A model generated the notes under the pieces. That model made no database searches. It saw nothing but the letters and a program-made list of their open reading frames with translations, and was not told where the DNA came from. This document shows, piece by piece, positions 36,123 through 45,633 of a stretch of 64,000 bases of DNA. Within the stretch, counting starts at the first letter, position 1; every line of letters begins with the position of its first letter. A program made the translations under genes and the position numbers. The stretch comes from CAZMZW01 sp963802275 (GTDB lineage: Bacteria; Chloroflexota; Anaerolineae; Anaerolineales; Anaerolineaceae), in the NCBI GenBank assembly GCA_963802275.1, contig CAWDIB010000005.1:110934-174933 (forward strand), read 5' to 3'.

Positions 36123-38675
36123 TTATTTTTCTGTTTGAGGCATCACTCTAGCTTGATTACCAAGGTTGCGGTAATACATGTTTTTGACCACTTCGGTGAT
36201 TAAGAAGTAAGCGATCACCAATCCGATGATGAGCGCCAGGTGCTCCAATGTGGGTGGGATGAACTGAAATACATCCGCGCCAAACTTGGTCATCGGGATT
36301 AGGATGGTCAAAGCCATGGCTACAACCGTTAGTATTAATAATGAAGAAGAAGGACGGGATGACCGGAGGAATGACTTGCGCGTGCGAATCGAAAATATCA
36401 GCGTCAGTTCGGTCAGGATGCTGCCGATGAACCAGTTGGTTTGTAGCACCCCGGGCGAGATGCGGTAAAACAATCCAAAGAACAGGAAATCGAACACCGT
36501 GCTGACCACACCCAGGATGACCGCCATCAGGGTGATCTCCCTCACTTCGTACTTGTTGGGGCTGGTCAGCTCATCCGGGTCGGCTGTGTCGGACGAGATG
36601 GAGATCATGGGCGTATCAGAAAGCAGGTTCACCAGCAGGATCTGGATAGGCAGCATGGGCAGGAAGTCGATCAGGAAGGACGAAATGGCAATGGCAAAGA
36701 AGTTGCCAAAGTTGGATATGAGCGTGGCCTTGATGTACTTGATCGTATTGGCGAACACCCGCCGTCCCTCGCGGATGCCCTCCACGATCACCTGCAGTCC
36801 CGGCTGGGTGAGGATGATATCGGCTACCTCGCGCGCGATGTCAGATGCGCTGTCCACCACCAGCGAGACACCCGCCACCTTGAGCGCCGGGGCATCGTTG
36901 ATGCCCTCGCCCAGGAATCCGACCACCTTTTTCTCTTGTAGCGCGGAGACCAGCTTGAACTTCTGCTCGGGTGAGACGCGGTAGAAAATGTTAAATTCCT
37001 CCAGCGCTCTTTCCCGCTCCTCCTCTGCCAGAGCTTCCCACTCGCTGCCGGCCATCACTTTGTCAGGGCTGTCAGTCAGCCCGATCTCATGCCCCACCGC
37101 TCCGGCCACCTCGCGGCTGTCGCCGGTGATGACGATCACCCGCACCCCCAGCTCCCTGGCCGAGTGGATGGCTTCGAAGGTGCTGGGCTTGATCGTATCC
37201 ACAAAGGACACCACTCCCAAAAGGGTAAAGCCATTGGCTAGTTTCAGGTCAATCGGTTCATCAGCGGAAACGGTCTTTTCTGCCACAGCCAGCGTGCGGT
37301 GCCCCAGCTGTCCTTCCGCGCTGACCCATTCCGCAATTTTCTTCTTTTCCTCATCCGACACCCCGCTGCACACCTGCACCACTTCCTCCGGTGCACCTCT
37401 TGTGATGATGCGCTGGCTGCCCCCCCGTCGCACACGCACCACGTTGCGCCTTATCCGTGGGTCGAACGGTTCCTCCTCCACCTTTTCCGTTTCAGCAAGG
37501 TCGGCTTTTTGCCCTTCTTCCAGTAGCTTCAACAGCGCAATGTCGAATGGTTCGCTGCGTTCCTTGAGGGTGTACGCCGACGCAAGACATCCGCCCAGCA
37601 TCAACCTCTTTTTGTCGCTGGAATAGAAATTCACCGCTTCCAGGCGGTTCTCGGTCAACGTGCCTGTTTTATCGCTGCACAACACTTCGATGCTGCCCAG
37701 GTCCTGCACCGCCGACAGCCGTTTGACAATGACGTTTTGCTTGGCCAGCTTGCGCGCCCCCTGCGAGAGCGAGAAGGTCGTCACCAGCGGCAGTGCTTCC
37801 GGGATGACGCTGATGGTCAGTGCGATGGAAAAGATGATGAACTCGATGTAGTTCAGCTGCGTGCCCTTGATCAGGATATTGCCCGCCACCATTACCAACA
37901 GGGTCACTGCCACCAGTTTGAGGATGAAATTCGAAAAGCGGTTGATGCCCTTCTCGAAATCGCTCACTTTGTGTGTGTCAGTTGCCAGCTTGGCGATCTT
38001 TCCCAAAGCGGTGTTTTTCCCTGTCGCCACCACCAGTGCCCTGGCCGTACCATTGACCACATCCGTGCCGGAGAAAGCCAGGTTGGCCGCCTCGTGCAGG
38101 GCGGCGGCGGGCTTGTCCAGCGCGGCTTCGTTTTTATAGACCGTGATCGACTCGCCGGTCAGGAGGGACTCGTCCACGGTCAGGTTCTTCTGCTCCAGGA
38201 TGCGCACATCCGCCGGCACCTTGTCGCCGGTGCGCAGCAGGATCACATCCCCCGGCACCAGGGCATCCGAGGTTACAGTTTGCACGCTGCCATCCCTCAC
38301 CACCTGCGCGCGCGGCAGGCTGAACTGGCTGAGGAAGGAAGCCGTCTTCTCAGAGCGGAACTCCTGCAGGAAGCCCAGCGTGGTATTGACCGCCAGGAAA
38401 ATGAAGATCATCAACGAGTCCAGGTATTCTCCCAGTACAAGGGTGACCACCAGCGCTGCCAGGATCAGGTAAATGAAAGCCGATTTAAATTGCCGCAGGA
38501 AGATCTGCAATGCGTTGACGGATTTGGTCTCCAGCTTGTTGGCGCCGTACTGCTTCAGCCGCTCTTCTGCAGCGGATGCGCTCAGGCCGCTGACTGGATC
38601 GGTTTTAAATTCACCTATCAGGTCCTCGCTTCGGCGAGTGGTGAGGTCAAGGATATTTATGGAAGATTCCTTCAT
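36123..38675 (-). CDS. P-type cation-transporting ATPase (MgtA/P3B-like)
   Basis: 850 residues, full length, ten-helix type. Actuator motif LTGES at 172-176, membrane motif SVIPEALP at 289-296, phosphorylation site DKTGTLT with Asp335, and hinge motif GEGINDAPAL at 589-598. The hinge normally begins Gly-Asp-Gly; here Glu590 replaces the first Asp. The run VVDSASDIAREVADIIL after the hinge and the overall arrangement favour the magnesium-type P3B group over calcium pumps. It would couple ATP hydrolysis to cation transport across the cytoplasmic membrane. No metal-sensing leader was recognised upstream. It stands alone on the minus strand. Confidence 0.83.
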   Translation of the reverse strand: MKESSINILDLTTRRSEDLIGEFKTDPVSGLSASAAEERLKQYGANKLETKSVNALQIFLRQFKSAFIYLILAALVVTLVLGEYLDSLMIFIFLAVNTTLGFLQEFRSEKTASFLSQFSLPRAQVVRDGSVQTVTSDALVPGDVILLRTGDKVPADVRILEQKNLTVDESLLTGESITVYKNEAALDKPAAALHEAANLAFSGTDVVNGTARALVVATGKNTALGKIAKLATDTHKVSDFEKGINRFSNFILKLVAVTLLVMVAGNILIKGTQLNYIEFIIFSIALTISVIPEALPLVTTFSLSQGARKLAKQNVIVKRLSAVQDLGSIEVLCSDKTGTLTENRLEAVNFYSSDKKRLMLGGCLASAYTLKERSEPFDIALLKLLEEGQKADLAETEKVEEEPFDPRIRRNVVRVRRGGSQRIITRGAPEEVVQVCSGVSDEEKKKIAEWVSAEGQLGHRTLAVAEKTVSADEPIDLKLANGFTLLGVVSFVDTIKPSTFEAIHSARELGVRVIVITGDSREVAGAVGHEIGLTDSPDKVMAGSEWEALAEEERERALEEFNIFYRVSPEQKFKLVSALQEKKVVGFLGEGINDAPALKVAGVSLVVDSASDIAREVADIILTQPGLQVIVEGIREGRRVFANTIKYIKATLISNFGNFFAIAISSFLIDFLPMLPIQILLVNLLSDTPMISISSDTADPDELTSPNKYEVREITLMAVILGVVSTVFDFLFFGLFYRISPGVLQTNWFIGSILTELTLIFSIRTRKSFLRSSRPSSSLLILTVVAMALTILIPMTKFGADVFQFIPPTLEHLALIIGLVIAYFLITEVVKNMYYRNLGNQARVMPQTEK

Positions 38676-38765
38676 GAATTATTCCTTAGTGGTGAAAAGT
38701 GATCGGACGGTGAAATTTTATCATCGAGTCCGCCTTTCCCTTTTAAATTGCATAAATAAAATAAT

Positions 38766-39660
38766 TTAATTGGCTCCTTCCGGTGACGGTATCACCCCCC
38801 AAACCTGGATCAACTCATAACTTTGGATGATATTTTTCGGATCATTGATCACCCGGTTGCATTGCTCGAGTGATTCCGAAAATTCGTCCCATTCCATGAT
38901 TCTCCGGCTGATGATCTTATCTTTAACCGATAAAGCCATCTGGTTCATCCCGGATCGGTAAGGATGACCAAAGGGTATTGTCATGATTGTGCTTCGTTTC
39001 TTGAACATTCTCCAGCTTTGCTTCTTCAAACATATTAAATAACCGTTTTCCGGCATTAATATCCCCGCCACTGAGTTCATACACGGAGATGAGGGCATGG
39101 CGCATCTTTTCCCAGTGCGGATTGAATGGTTGGCAGCTCCAGCTGGTCCAGTCCGATTCCTGCGAAACGATCACACCACCGGGTTTTGTAAGTTTGATCA
39201 TCATTTCTAGAAGCTGGTGGTCACATCCCACCTCGCTAAAAACAAACCGCATATGGGTTAAATTAAACGCGCCCTCTTTGAAAGGTGGATGATAAAGGTC
39301 ACCCTGGATGACCCTGCAATTCGTCAAAGAAGACCGGTCAATCAATTCAGCCGCTGCCTGCAAAAACAAGGGATTGGCATCCAGGCCGATGACCTGTCCG
39401 GATTCCCCGACCCGGTTGCCTATCGATTTTAGTATACCCATCGGACCGCATCCCAAGTCAACACATTTCCATCCAGGCTGAATCCTGATCTGATCCAATA
39501 AAATTTCGGTTTCTGTTTCCCAACATTTGGACTGGTTGATTAACCTATTTATTTCATCCTTGTTTTTTTGCATATCCATCTTTACATCTTCCCAAGGGCG
39601 CAATTTACAACAACGATCATTTTCTTTTTTATGAAGGTGAATAGTTTTTACTCGCATCAC
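38766..39660 (-). CDS. Class I SAM-dependent methyltransferase, one frameshift
   Basis: The cofactor loop is CVDLGCGPMGILKSIGNRVG, then VIGLDANPLFLQAAAE (acidic motif II), GDLYHPPFKEGAFNLTHMRF and TKPGGVIVSQE, the canonical order. A shift near 38960-38990 moves the last 65 residues (HPYRSGMNQMALSVKDKII to VWGVIPSPEGAN) to another frame. The start is uncertain: the frame is open from ATG 39660, but an ATG near 39579 (MDMQKNKDEINRL) may be the true one. Substrate unknown. Divergent from the membrane-protein gene at 39748. Confidence 0.75.
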
Positions 39661-39747
39661 GACTTCAAATTATTTCAGACAATTCGTTAATAACTATTCA
39701 TTCACTAAACACCCTACACTCATAAAAGAGATAAAGGAGATTATAAA

Positions 39748-40249
39748 ATGGAAAAAGACATACTGGCATCCGTATTATTGTGGTTTCATATCAGCGGTGT
39801 GATTACCTTCAGCATAGGTATGGTGGCAAGTTTCGTCATCACTGCCTTTAGTAGCCAGGGAAAAAGAATTAAAAGTGATCAAGAGCTTGACCCAACTTGG
39901 CCGTAAATTCGGGCGCTTCATGGATATCGGCGGTGGGTTAATGTTGCTGGCAGGATTTGCGCTGGCCTGGCGGGAGGAGGAACCCATGCTGGGATTCCTT
40001 CAGGGAAGTGACGAGAACTGGTTGCTGGTCTCGATCCTGCTTTTCCTGATCTCGCTTCCGTTGGTCTATTTTGGTTATTGGCGGCTCGAGAGATCTGCGG
40101 GTATTGAATTGGAAAAAGCGTTAAAAAATGACAAATTCTCCCCTGCCCTCAAGGCCGCTCTCGCTGATAAAAGAATACTAAATGGGAAGATCCTGGAAAT
40201 AGCGACTTATGCCGTAATCGTATTCCTGATGGTGGTCAAACCCTTCTAG
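39748..40249 (+). CDS. DUF2269-like four-helix membrane protein, one frameshift
   Basis: AAGGAG at 39734-39739 and ATG 39748 begin MEKDILASVLLWFHISGVIT, then a first long helix with SIGMVASFVITAF. A missing or extra base near 39860 shifts to the frame with IKSLTQLGRKFGRFMDIGGG, LMLLAGFALAWREE, WLLVSILLFLISLPLVYFGY and EIATYAVIVFLMVVKPF. Read together this is a four-helix membrane protein resembling the DUF2269/predicted-integral-membrane group, whose helix 1 'WFHISGVITFSIGM' and later Gly pattern are typical. Function unknown. A VOC protein gene follows after eight bases. Confidence 0.65.
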
Positions 40250-40257
40250 GTGCAGAG

Positions 40258-40674
40258 ATGCCCAAAACCACCCCAAACCGTCCGATAATCGAGCTGCGCG
40301 TTGCACTAACAGCCGTTGAATACGAAAAGTTGATTGAGTTCTACCGGGATGGGCTTGATTTTAAAACTTCCCAAAAATGGGCGGGCAGCCAGGGTCAGGC
40401 CGAAGTCCTCGAAATGGGCTCGGCCACCCTTGAGATCTTTGACGAGACCCAGGCGGAATCCGTTGACCTGATTGAAGCTGGAAAGCGCATTAGCGGTAAG
40501 ATCCGCTTTGCGCTGCAAGTGCCTGACCTGGATGAAGCCATGCAGCGCCTGCTGGCACATGGGGCAATCTTGGTCCATCCGCCTGTCGTCACACCCTGGG
40601 GGGATAAAAACGTACGCCTGCAGGACCCGGAAGGGATGCAAATTACCCTTTTCCAAAAACAAGCTTCTGTTTAA
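40258..40674 (+). CDS. VOC-superfamily (glyoxalase-fold) protein
   Basis: 138 residues with the paired beta-alpha-beta-beta-beta modules of the vicinal oxygen chelate fold: ELRVALTAVEYEKLIEFYRD (metal-ligand position usually His is not seen here), GQAEVLEMGSATLEIFDE, RFALQVPDLDEAMQRLLAHG and VRLQDPEGMQITLFQ (Glu or Gln ligand position). The lack of an obvious first His makes a binding role, such as a resistance or ligand-carrier protein, as likely as catalysis. Co-transcribed with the upstream membrane protein, eight bases apart. Confidence 0.75.
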   Translation: MPKTTPNRPIIELRVALTAVEYEKLIEFYRDGLDFKTSQKWAGSQGQAEVLEMGSATLEIFDETQAESVDLIEAGKRISGKIRFALQVPDLDEAMQRLLAHGAILVHPPVVTPWGDKNVRLQDPEGMQITLFQKQASV

Positions 40675-40799
40675 AAAGGCAGGGATGTGATCAGGATCGC
40701 AATTTAAGCAGCGGCCGAGTTCATTTCCATCTTTCATTCTCTGTTCGGTTATACTTACCTCTCAGAAATTAAGATCATATCATTACGAGGATTTGGAAA

Positions 40800-41693
40800 A
40801 TGAAACAAAAGATCGGATTCATCGGACTGGGCATCATGGGGCGCCACATGGCCTCCCACCTGCTCACCACCGGACATGAGCTCTATGTTTACGATATCAA
40901 TGACTCTGCCGTGCAGGAATTGACCGGCAAGGGCGCCACTGCCTGTGCCAACTGCAAAGAGGTTGCCGCCAAGAGCGACATCATCATCTCCATGGTGCCG
41001 GATTCCCCCGACGTGGAAAAGGTCGCTCTGGGTGAAAATGGCATCATCGAGGTTGCCCGCCCGGGTTTGATCTACGCAGACATGAGCACCATCGCCCCCG
41101 CCATGGCCATCCATGTCGCTGAAGAACTGTGCAAAAAGGGCGTGCGCTGCGTGGACGCCCCCGTCAGCGGCGGCGAGACCGGCGCCAAAAATGCCGCCCT
41201 CTCCATCATGGTCGGCGGACCCAAAGAGCTGTTCGATGAACTCCTGCCCGTCTTCCAGGTCATGGGCAAGACCGTCACCCACTGCGGTGCGAACGGCGCC
41301 GGACAGACCGTCAAGGCCTGCAACCAGATCCAGGTCGCCCTCAACCTGCTCGGCATGTCCGAAGCCTTCGTTCTCGGTGCCAAGGCTGGCGTGGACCCGG
41401 CTGTCATCCTGCAGGTGCTCTCCGGTGGCTACGCCCAGACACGCGTCATGGATGCCCGCGGTCCCAAGGTCATCAAGGGCGAGTTTGAGCCCGGTTTCAA
41501 GAGCCGCTTCCATTACAAGGACCTCAACATCGTCATGGAAACCGCCAAAAAGCTCAACGTGCCCCTGCCAGCCACCGCCATCGCCCACGAGCTGTTCGCC
41601 TCCCTCATGGCTTCCGGCCGCGGTGAGCTCGACCACTCCGCAATTATCAACATCATCGAAGAGCTCGCTAATGTGCAGGCGCGCACGAAATAA
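40800..41693 (+). CDS. garR: 2-hydroxy-3-oxopropionate (tartronate semialdehyde) reductase / 3-hydroxyacid dehydrogenase
   Basis: 297 residues of the beta-hydroxyacid dehydrogenase family. NAD(P) loop IGFIGLGIMGRHMASHLL, substrate motif CVDAPVSGGETGAKNAAL, catalytic Lys in GAGQTVKACNQIQVALNL and the C-terminal helix region. It reduces tartronate semialdehyde to glycerate or acts on similar 3-hydroxyacids; the exact substrate is not proven. AT-rich upstream gap and an intrinsic terminator after it. The 3' end of a second copy survives at 52895, beside the sugar-acid gene block. Confidence 0.85.
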   Translation: MKQKIGFIGLGIMGRHMASHLLTTGHELYVYDINDSAVQELTGKGATACANCKEVAAKSDIIISMVPDSPDVEKVALGENGIIEVARPGLIYADMSTIAPAMAIHVAEELCKKGVRCVDAPVSGGETGAKNAALSIMVGGPKELFDELLPVFQVMGKTVTHCGANGAGQTVKACNQIQVALNLLGMSEAFVLGAKAGVDPAVILQVLSGGYAQTRVMDARGPKVIKGEFEPGFKSRFHYKDLNIVMETAKKLNVPLPATAIAHELFASLMASGRGELDHSAIINIIEELANVQARTK

Positions 41694-41720
41694 TCACAAC
41701 TAGATTAATACTTTGCAATT

Positions 41721-41756
41721 AAAGCCCCGCATATTTTTCGCAGGGCTTTTTTTTAT
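41721..41756 (+). terminator. Intrinsic terminator of garR
   Basis: AAAGCCC and GGGCTTT pair around CGCATATTTTTCGCA and are followed by eight T residues. Confidence 0.85.
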
Positions 41757-41894
41757 CTCCAAGTCATGATTAATTCTTCTTTAATAGGAAAGAAAAATCA
41801 AACATTCACTCATCAAAAGTTATATAATATATTATGATATTATAGGTCTTATTAGTATTGTTTATTGGCTGCTAAACAGGAAAAAGGAGTCAAA

Positions 41895-43575
41895 ATGAAA
41901 AAAAGCTTCCTGATATCCAGCTTCGTTCTCGCCAGCTTGCTTATTCAGGCATTTGTTGGTGAAAAGTTCCTTGAAAGCTTTAATACTCCCGCCAATCTCC
42001 CACTCGAACATCGCATCGCCATCCGCGTGGTCAATGGAATGGGTGAGTTCTATGACCGGCAGACTGGTATCCGCTTTGTCCCCCGCGGCAACAACTACAT
42101 TCGTCTCGACCCGATGACAAAAAAAGGAGATGGGCAGGTGATCACCTTCTCCATGTTCAATCCATCCTTTTACGACCGGGGCAGGGTCAGTCAGGCGCTT
42201 CAAGCTATGCATGCCTCCGGTTACAACACCGCACGTATCTTTGTGGAAAGCGAGGGCACCGACGGCCTGGGCGGTACCAATGGGCTTAATCCGGCTTACA
42301 TGGCCAACCTGGCTGATTTCATCCAGCTGGCAAAACAAAATGAGATCTTCCTCATCCTGACCAAGCAGTGGCTGCCCATCACCCCGCGCTATGGCGATAT
42401 CATCGCCACACAGTGCTGTTCCACCTTCGGCTTCGCCAACGCCATCCACCTCGCACCGGCCGGAATTCGCGCCCACGAACTATTCTTCCAGGACCTGATC
42501 AAGGACCTGCTCGCCCGCGCTGCTCCTCTTGAGATGGTGCTGTCTTACAGCATCAGCAACGAGTTTTATTTTGATGGCGACCAGCCTCCGCTTTCCTGGA
42601 CATCCGGAAAGGTGACCCTTGATAAAGGACGCACGTACGATATGTCCAGCAAAAAGGACAAGGAGGAGATGATGGACGATGCCCTGCTGGCGATGATCAA
42701 CGATGTCCGTCAAGGCCATTCTTGAGGTTGACCCCACCGCCCTGGTGAGCATGGGTTTCTTCGCCCCGCAGGAGCCCAACCGCAGCCGCGTTGGCGATCC
42801 CCGCATCAGCCGCACACGGGCTGCCATCTGGGAGTCGCAAGCCGATTTCATCGACCTGCACGCCTACCCTGCCGGTGAAATGACCCTGGCGCAGCATTTT
42901 GAGAATTATGGGCTGGGCGGGATGAAAGCCAAACCGGTCATCATGGGCGAGATGGGTGCTTTCAAGACCTTCTTTTCGTCCACAGCTGAAGCCGCTCAGA
43001 CCCTGGTTGATTGGCAGGTGGAATCCTGTAAATATGGCATTGACGGCTGGCTGACCTGGACCTGGGACGATACCACCGTGGGCGAGATCATCCCGGCCAC
43101 TGCCGATGGCGCGCTGATCAGCGAGGCGCTTTCCCCGGCAAAACGCCCCGATCCCTGCGCATTCGGTTCGGCATCACCCGTAATTTATCACTCAGCGCCA
43201 GTGTACGCGCATCACGACAATTGGCCGCGACAGTCTGCCGCCCTGGCGATCGACGGCCTTGCCGAGACTAGCTGGAATTCAGGTTATGATGCCCCGCAGT
43301 GGATCGAGGTCAACCTGGGCAAACCGCACACCATCAGCGAGGTGCGCCTCCTGGTGGCCCAATTCCCGGAGGGGAACACCATCCATACCATCCGCGCACG
43401 CACTTCCAGCGGCAAGTACGTGGAATTGAAACGCTTTAGCCAATTCACCCGCGGGGATGAGTGGTTGATGTTCAAACCGGACAAGCCGCTGGAAGCAATC
43501 CAATATGTCCGAATCGACACCCTTAAAAGCCCCTCCTGGGTCGCCTGGAAGGAAATTCAAATACTTGGAGAATAA
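41895..43575 (+). CDS. Secreted glycoside hydrolase (GH5-like clan A) with C-terminal discoidin domain, one frameshift
   Basis: AAAGGAG precedes ATG 41895. Signal peptide SFLISSFVLASLLIQAFVG. The TIM-barrel part includes PRGNNYIRLDP, SGYNTARIFVESEGTDG, SYSISNEFYFDG with the Asn-Glu acid/base pair and KPVIMGEMGAF with a Gly-Glu that fits the nucleophile, then WLTWTWDDTTVGE. The C-terminal F5/8 type C (discoidin) module starts near HHDNWPRQSAALAIDG and has WNSGYDAPQWIEVNLGKPH; such modules bind glycans. A one-base shift at about 42703-42725 splits the gene; both frames overlap there and homology continues. It would act outside the cell on plant- or algal-type glycans. Confidence 0.78.
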
Positions 43576-43632
43576 TATCGATTTTCCAATCCTAATATTT
43601 TAGAAGCTGGCTCTCTGTAAAAATAAATTACC

Positions 43633-43671
43633 AAAGAGGTTTTCCTCAATGAAGGAAAACCTCTTTTTTTT
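43633..43671 (+). terminator. Intrinsic terminator, repeated at 53092
   Basis: AAAGAGGTTTTCCT, loop CAATG, AAGGAAAACCTCTTT, then a T run. A near copy with three to four changes lies at 53092-53128. Confidence 0.88.
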
Positions 43672-43784
43672 GGTACTTTTACATCTACAGGATGAACCAT
43701 TAATATGGGATTGGATTTCCATCCAGGAGTGCAATGAATTAAAATTCATTGACATAATTAATGATCCTTCTGGAGGAAATCGTA

Positions 43785-44852
43785 ATGACCGATTTGCCCC
43801 TTGGAATGGTGCATAAACACATCCCGCCAACCCTGGTTGCCTTTCAGCGCTTCAACCTGAAAGAGCGATCTGAGATACTTCCAAAAATGGCAGAGATCGC
43901 TGCCAAACTTGCCGAGGAAAACATAATCGGCGATCCATACTGCATCCTGCAGTATTTCAGCAGCTACCCGCAGGGGTACGAAGCCGAGGTGGGCTTCCCG
44001 GTGCGCCAGGCAGTTGAAACGGAAGGTCTGCAATTTAAGACCTGGCCGGCGATGGAAGTGCTCGCCCTGCTCCATGCCGGTCCGCCGGAGACGCTGAAAG
44101 AAACCCGGCGGATACTGCACCAATTCGCCGCGGAAAAAGCCCTCGTCTCGGATGAGTTCATCCGCGAAACTTACCCGGACTGGCGCAACCCGCACGGCAC
44201 CATCGAAGCCCAATTCGTCATTCACAACTGGAATGCCCTGCTGGCCCGCAATCTGGAACGCGTGCTGGGCAGCGAGTCGCGCGAGGAAATTCTACAGGGG
44301 GTGGATCAGATCGGCATTGAAACCCCTTTGGCGGAACGCTTTGAATGGACCAAAGCCGCCATGGAACGCCTCACCGCTGCAACCGATGAAAAGCAGCGCT
44401 ATGATATCATTTCCGGCTGCGCCCACGTCTTCCCGCCCGGGATGCTGGAAAAACTGAAGGCAGTCTATGCTGCCGCGCGCGCCACGAATCCCGATCCGAT
44501 GTTCGCCGTGGATGCCGTGCTGGATTTCATGAAGTCCGATCCCGGCTGGGGCGAGAAGGGACAATACCGCCAGGGGCGCGTCATCTATCACACCAAGAAC
44601 CCTGCCGACCCGCAGGCCCATGAACAGGCCAAAACCCCCGAGGAAAAGCGCGCCGCCTACTGCTTTTGCCCCATCATCCGCACCAACCTCGCCAAAGGCA
44701 TGCCGGTCAGTTACTGTTATTGCGGCTCCGGCTGGTTCAGGCAGCAATGGGAGGCCGCCACCGGCCAGCCGGTCACGGTCGAGGTGCTCCAGTCCGTGCT
44801 CCGCGGTGACGACGTCTGCCAGTTCGCCGTCCACCTGGCGGATGAATTGTGA
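43785..44852 (+). CDS. GyrI-like / DUF6144-type two-domain protein
   Basis: 355 residues from ATG 43785, with TGGAGGAAAT just upstream. The N-terminal part (about residues 20-150) resembles the GyrI/effector-binding fold: GDPYCILQYFSSYPQGYEAE, KTWPAMEVLALLHAG and ETYPDWRNPHGTIEAQFVIH. The C-terminal part has the cysteine motif AYCFCPIIRTNLAKG followed by VSYCYCGSGWFRQQWEAATG and VLQSVLRGDDVCQFAVHL, as in DUF6144. Four to five clustered Cys suggest metal or ligand binding. Such proteins may bind small lipophilic molecules; function is not established. Next gene follows after 78 bases on the same strand. Confidence 0.65.
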   Translation: MTDLPLGMVHKHIPPTLVAFQRFNLKERSEILPKMAEIAAKLAEENIIGDPYCILQYFSSYPQGYEAEVGFPVRQAVETEGLQFKTWPAMEVLALLHAGPPETLKETRRILHQFAAEKALVSDEFIRETYPDWRNPHGTIEAQFVIHNWNALLARNLERVLGSESREEILQGVDQIGIETPLAERFEWTKAAMERLTAATDEKQRYDIISGCAHVFPPGMLEKLKAVYAAARATNPDPMFAVDAVLDFMKSDPGWGEKGQYRQGRVIYHTKNPADPQAHEQAKTPEEKRAAYCFCPIIRTNLAKGMPVSYCYCGSGWFRQQWEAATGQPVTVEVLQSVLRGDDVCQFAVHLADEL

Positions 44853-44930
44853 CCAAAGCTCGGTGAATTTGCAAGTTCTTCAGCCCTACTCCGTTGTGAG
44901 TAAAATATCAATAACAGCGAGGGAACGCTC

Positions 44931-45386
44931 ATGTTTAGAGAGATGAGACGCAAAAAGCAATTACTTTCGGACGCAGAAACAATCGAGATCTTGACCACCG
45001 CCACCGCTGGGACACTGGCCCTGTCCGGCGACAATGGCTACCCGTATGCCGTTCCCTTGAGCTTTGTATATAAAGATGGCAAGCTCTATTTCCACATTGC
45101 CCGCGAAGGTCACAAGCTGGACAGCATCCAGCGCAATGACAAGGCCTCCTTTTGCGTCATTGACAAAGACGAGGTCATCACCCCGGAATTGACCACCCAT
45201 TACCGCAGCGTCATCGTCTTTGGCCGCATCCGCCTCCTCGAAGATGAAGCTGACATCATCAATGCCCTGCAGTGGTTGGCGCAGAAGTACTCCCCGGGTT
45301 ACGATGAACGAGCACAGCAAGCCATCGCGCGTCAATTAAAGAATGTGGCCATTGCCGAACTGGTCATTGAGCACTATGACCGGTAA
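44931..45386 (+). CDS. NimA-like pyridoxamine-phosphate-oxidase-fold flavoprotein
   Basis: 151 residues. The start FREMRRKKQLLSDAETIEIL, then GTLALSGDNGYPYAVPLSFV, GKLYFHIAREGHKLDSIQRN and ASFCVIDKDEVITPELTTHY are the standard blocks of the NimA/5-nitroimidazole-reductase-like family with a split barrel that binds FMN. Family members reduce nitro compounds or serve as flavin-binding stress proteins; resistance is not implied by sequence alone. Full length and intact. Confidence 0.85.
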   Translation: MFREMRRKKQLLSDAETIEILTTATAGTLALSGDNGYPYAVPLSFVYKDGKLYFHIAREGHKLDSIQRNDKASFCVIDKDEVITPELTTHYRSVIVFGRIRLLEDEADIINALQWLAQKYSPGYDERAQQAIARQLKNVAIAELVIEHYDR

Positions 45387-45426
45387 GCAAGCCATCGAGT
45401 TGGTCCCCACCAAGGAAGGTGAACAA

Positions 45427-45610
45427 ATGAAAACAACCACCCTCCTGCCCGGCACCGCCATTGACATCCCGGTCAGTACCAAATTCCAGTACCGCCATAT
45501 TGCCTACAGACGTGGAGTTGAAATTCATTTGCGTCAGCATACCGCCCTGGCCGGGCGACGCAGATGCAACCTATGTCAAAGGTCCATGGCAGCCAATATA
45601 TAATAAATAA
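45427..45610 (+). pseudogene. Cupin-domain remnant with a frameshift
   Basis: MKTTTLLPGTAIDIPVSTKF, then QYRHIAY in the first frame, continue after a one-base shift near 45505 with TDVELKFICVSIPPWPGDAD and ATYVKGPWQPIYNK before a stop. 'PGTAIxIPxxTKFQYR' followed by 'VxxPPWPGDxDATxVxGPW' is the C-terminal half of a cupin barrel, but the N-terminal half with the first metal motif is absent: the preceding sequence is the end of the flavoprotein gene. AAGGAAGGTG precedes the ATG. It is best read as a truncated gene with one additional indel. Confidence 0.55.
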
Positions 45611-45633
45611 TCAATTGAAGAGGAAATATTTTT

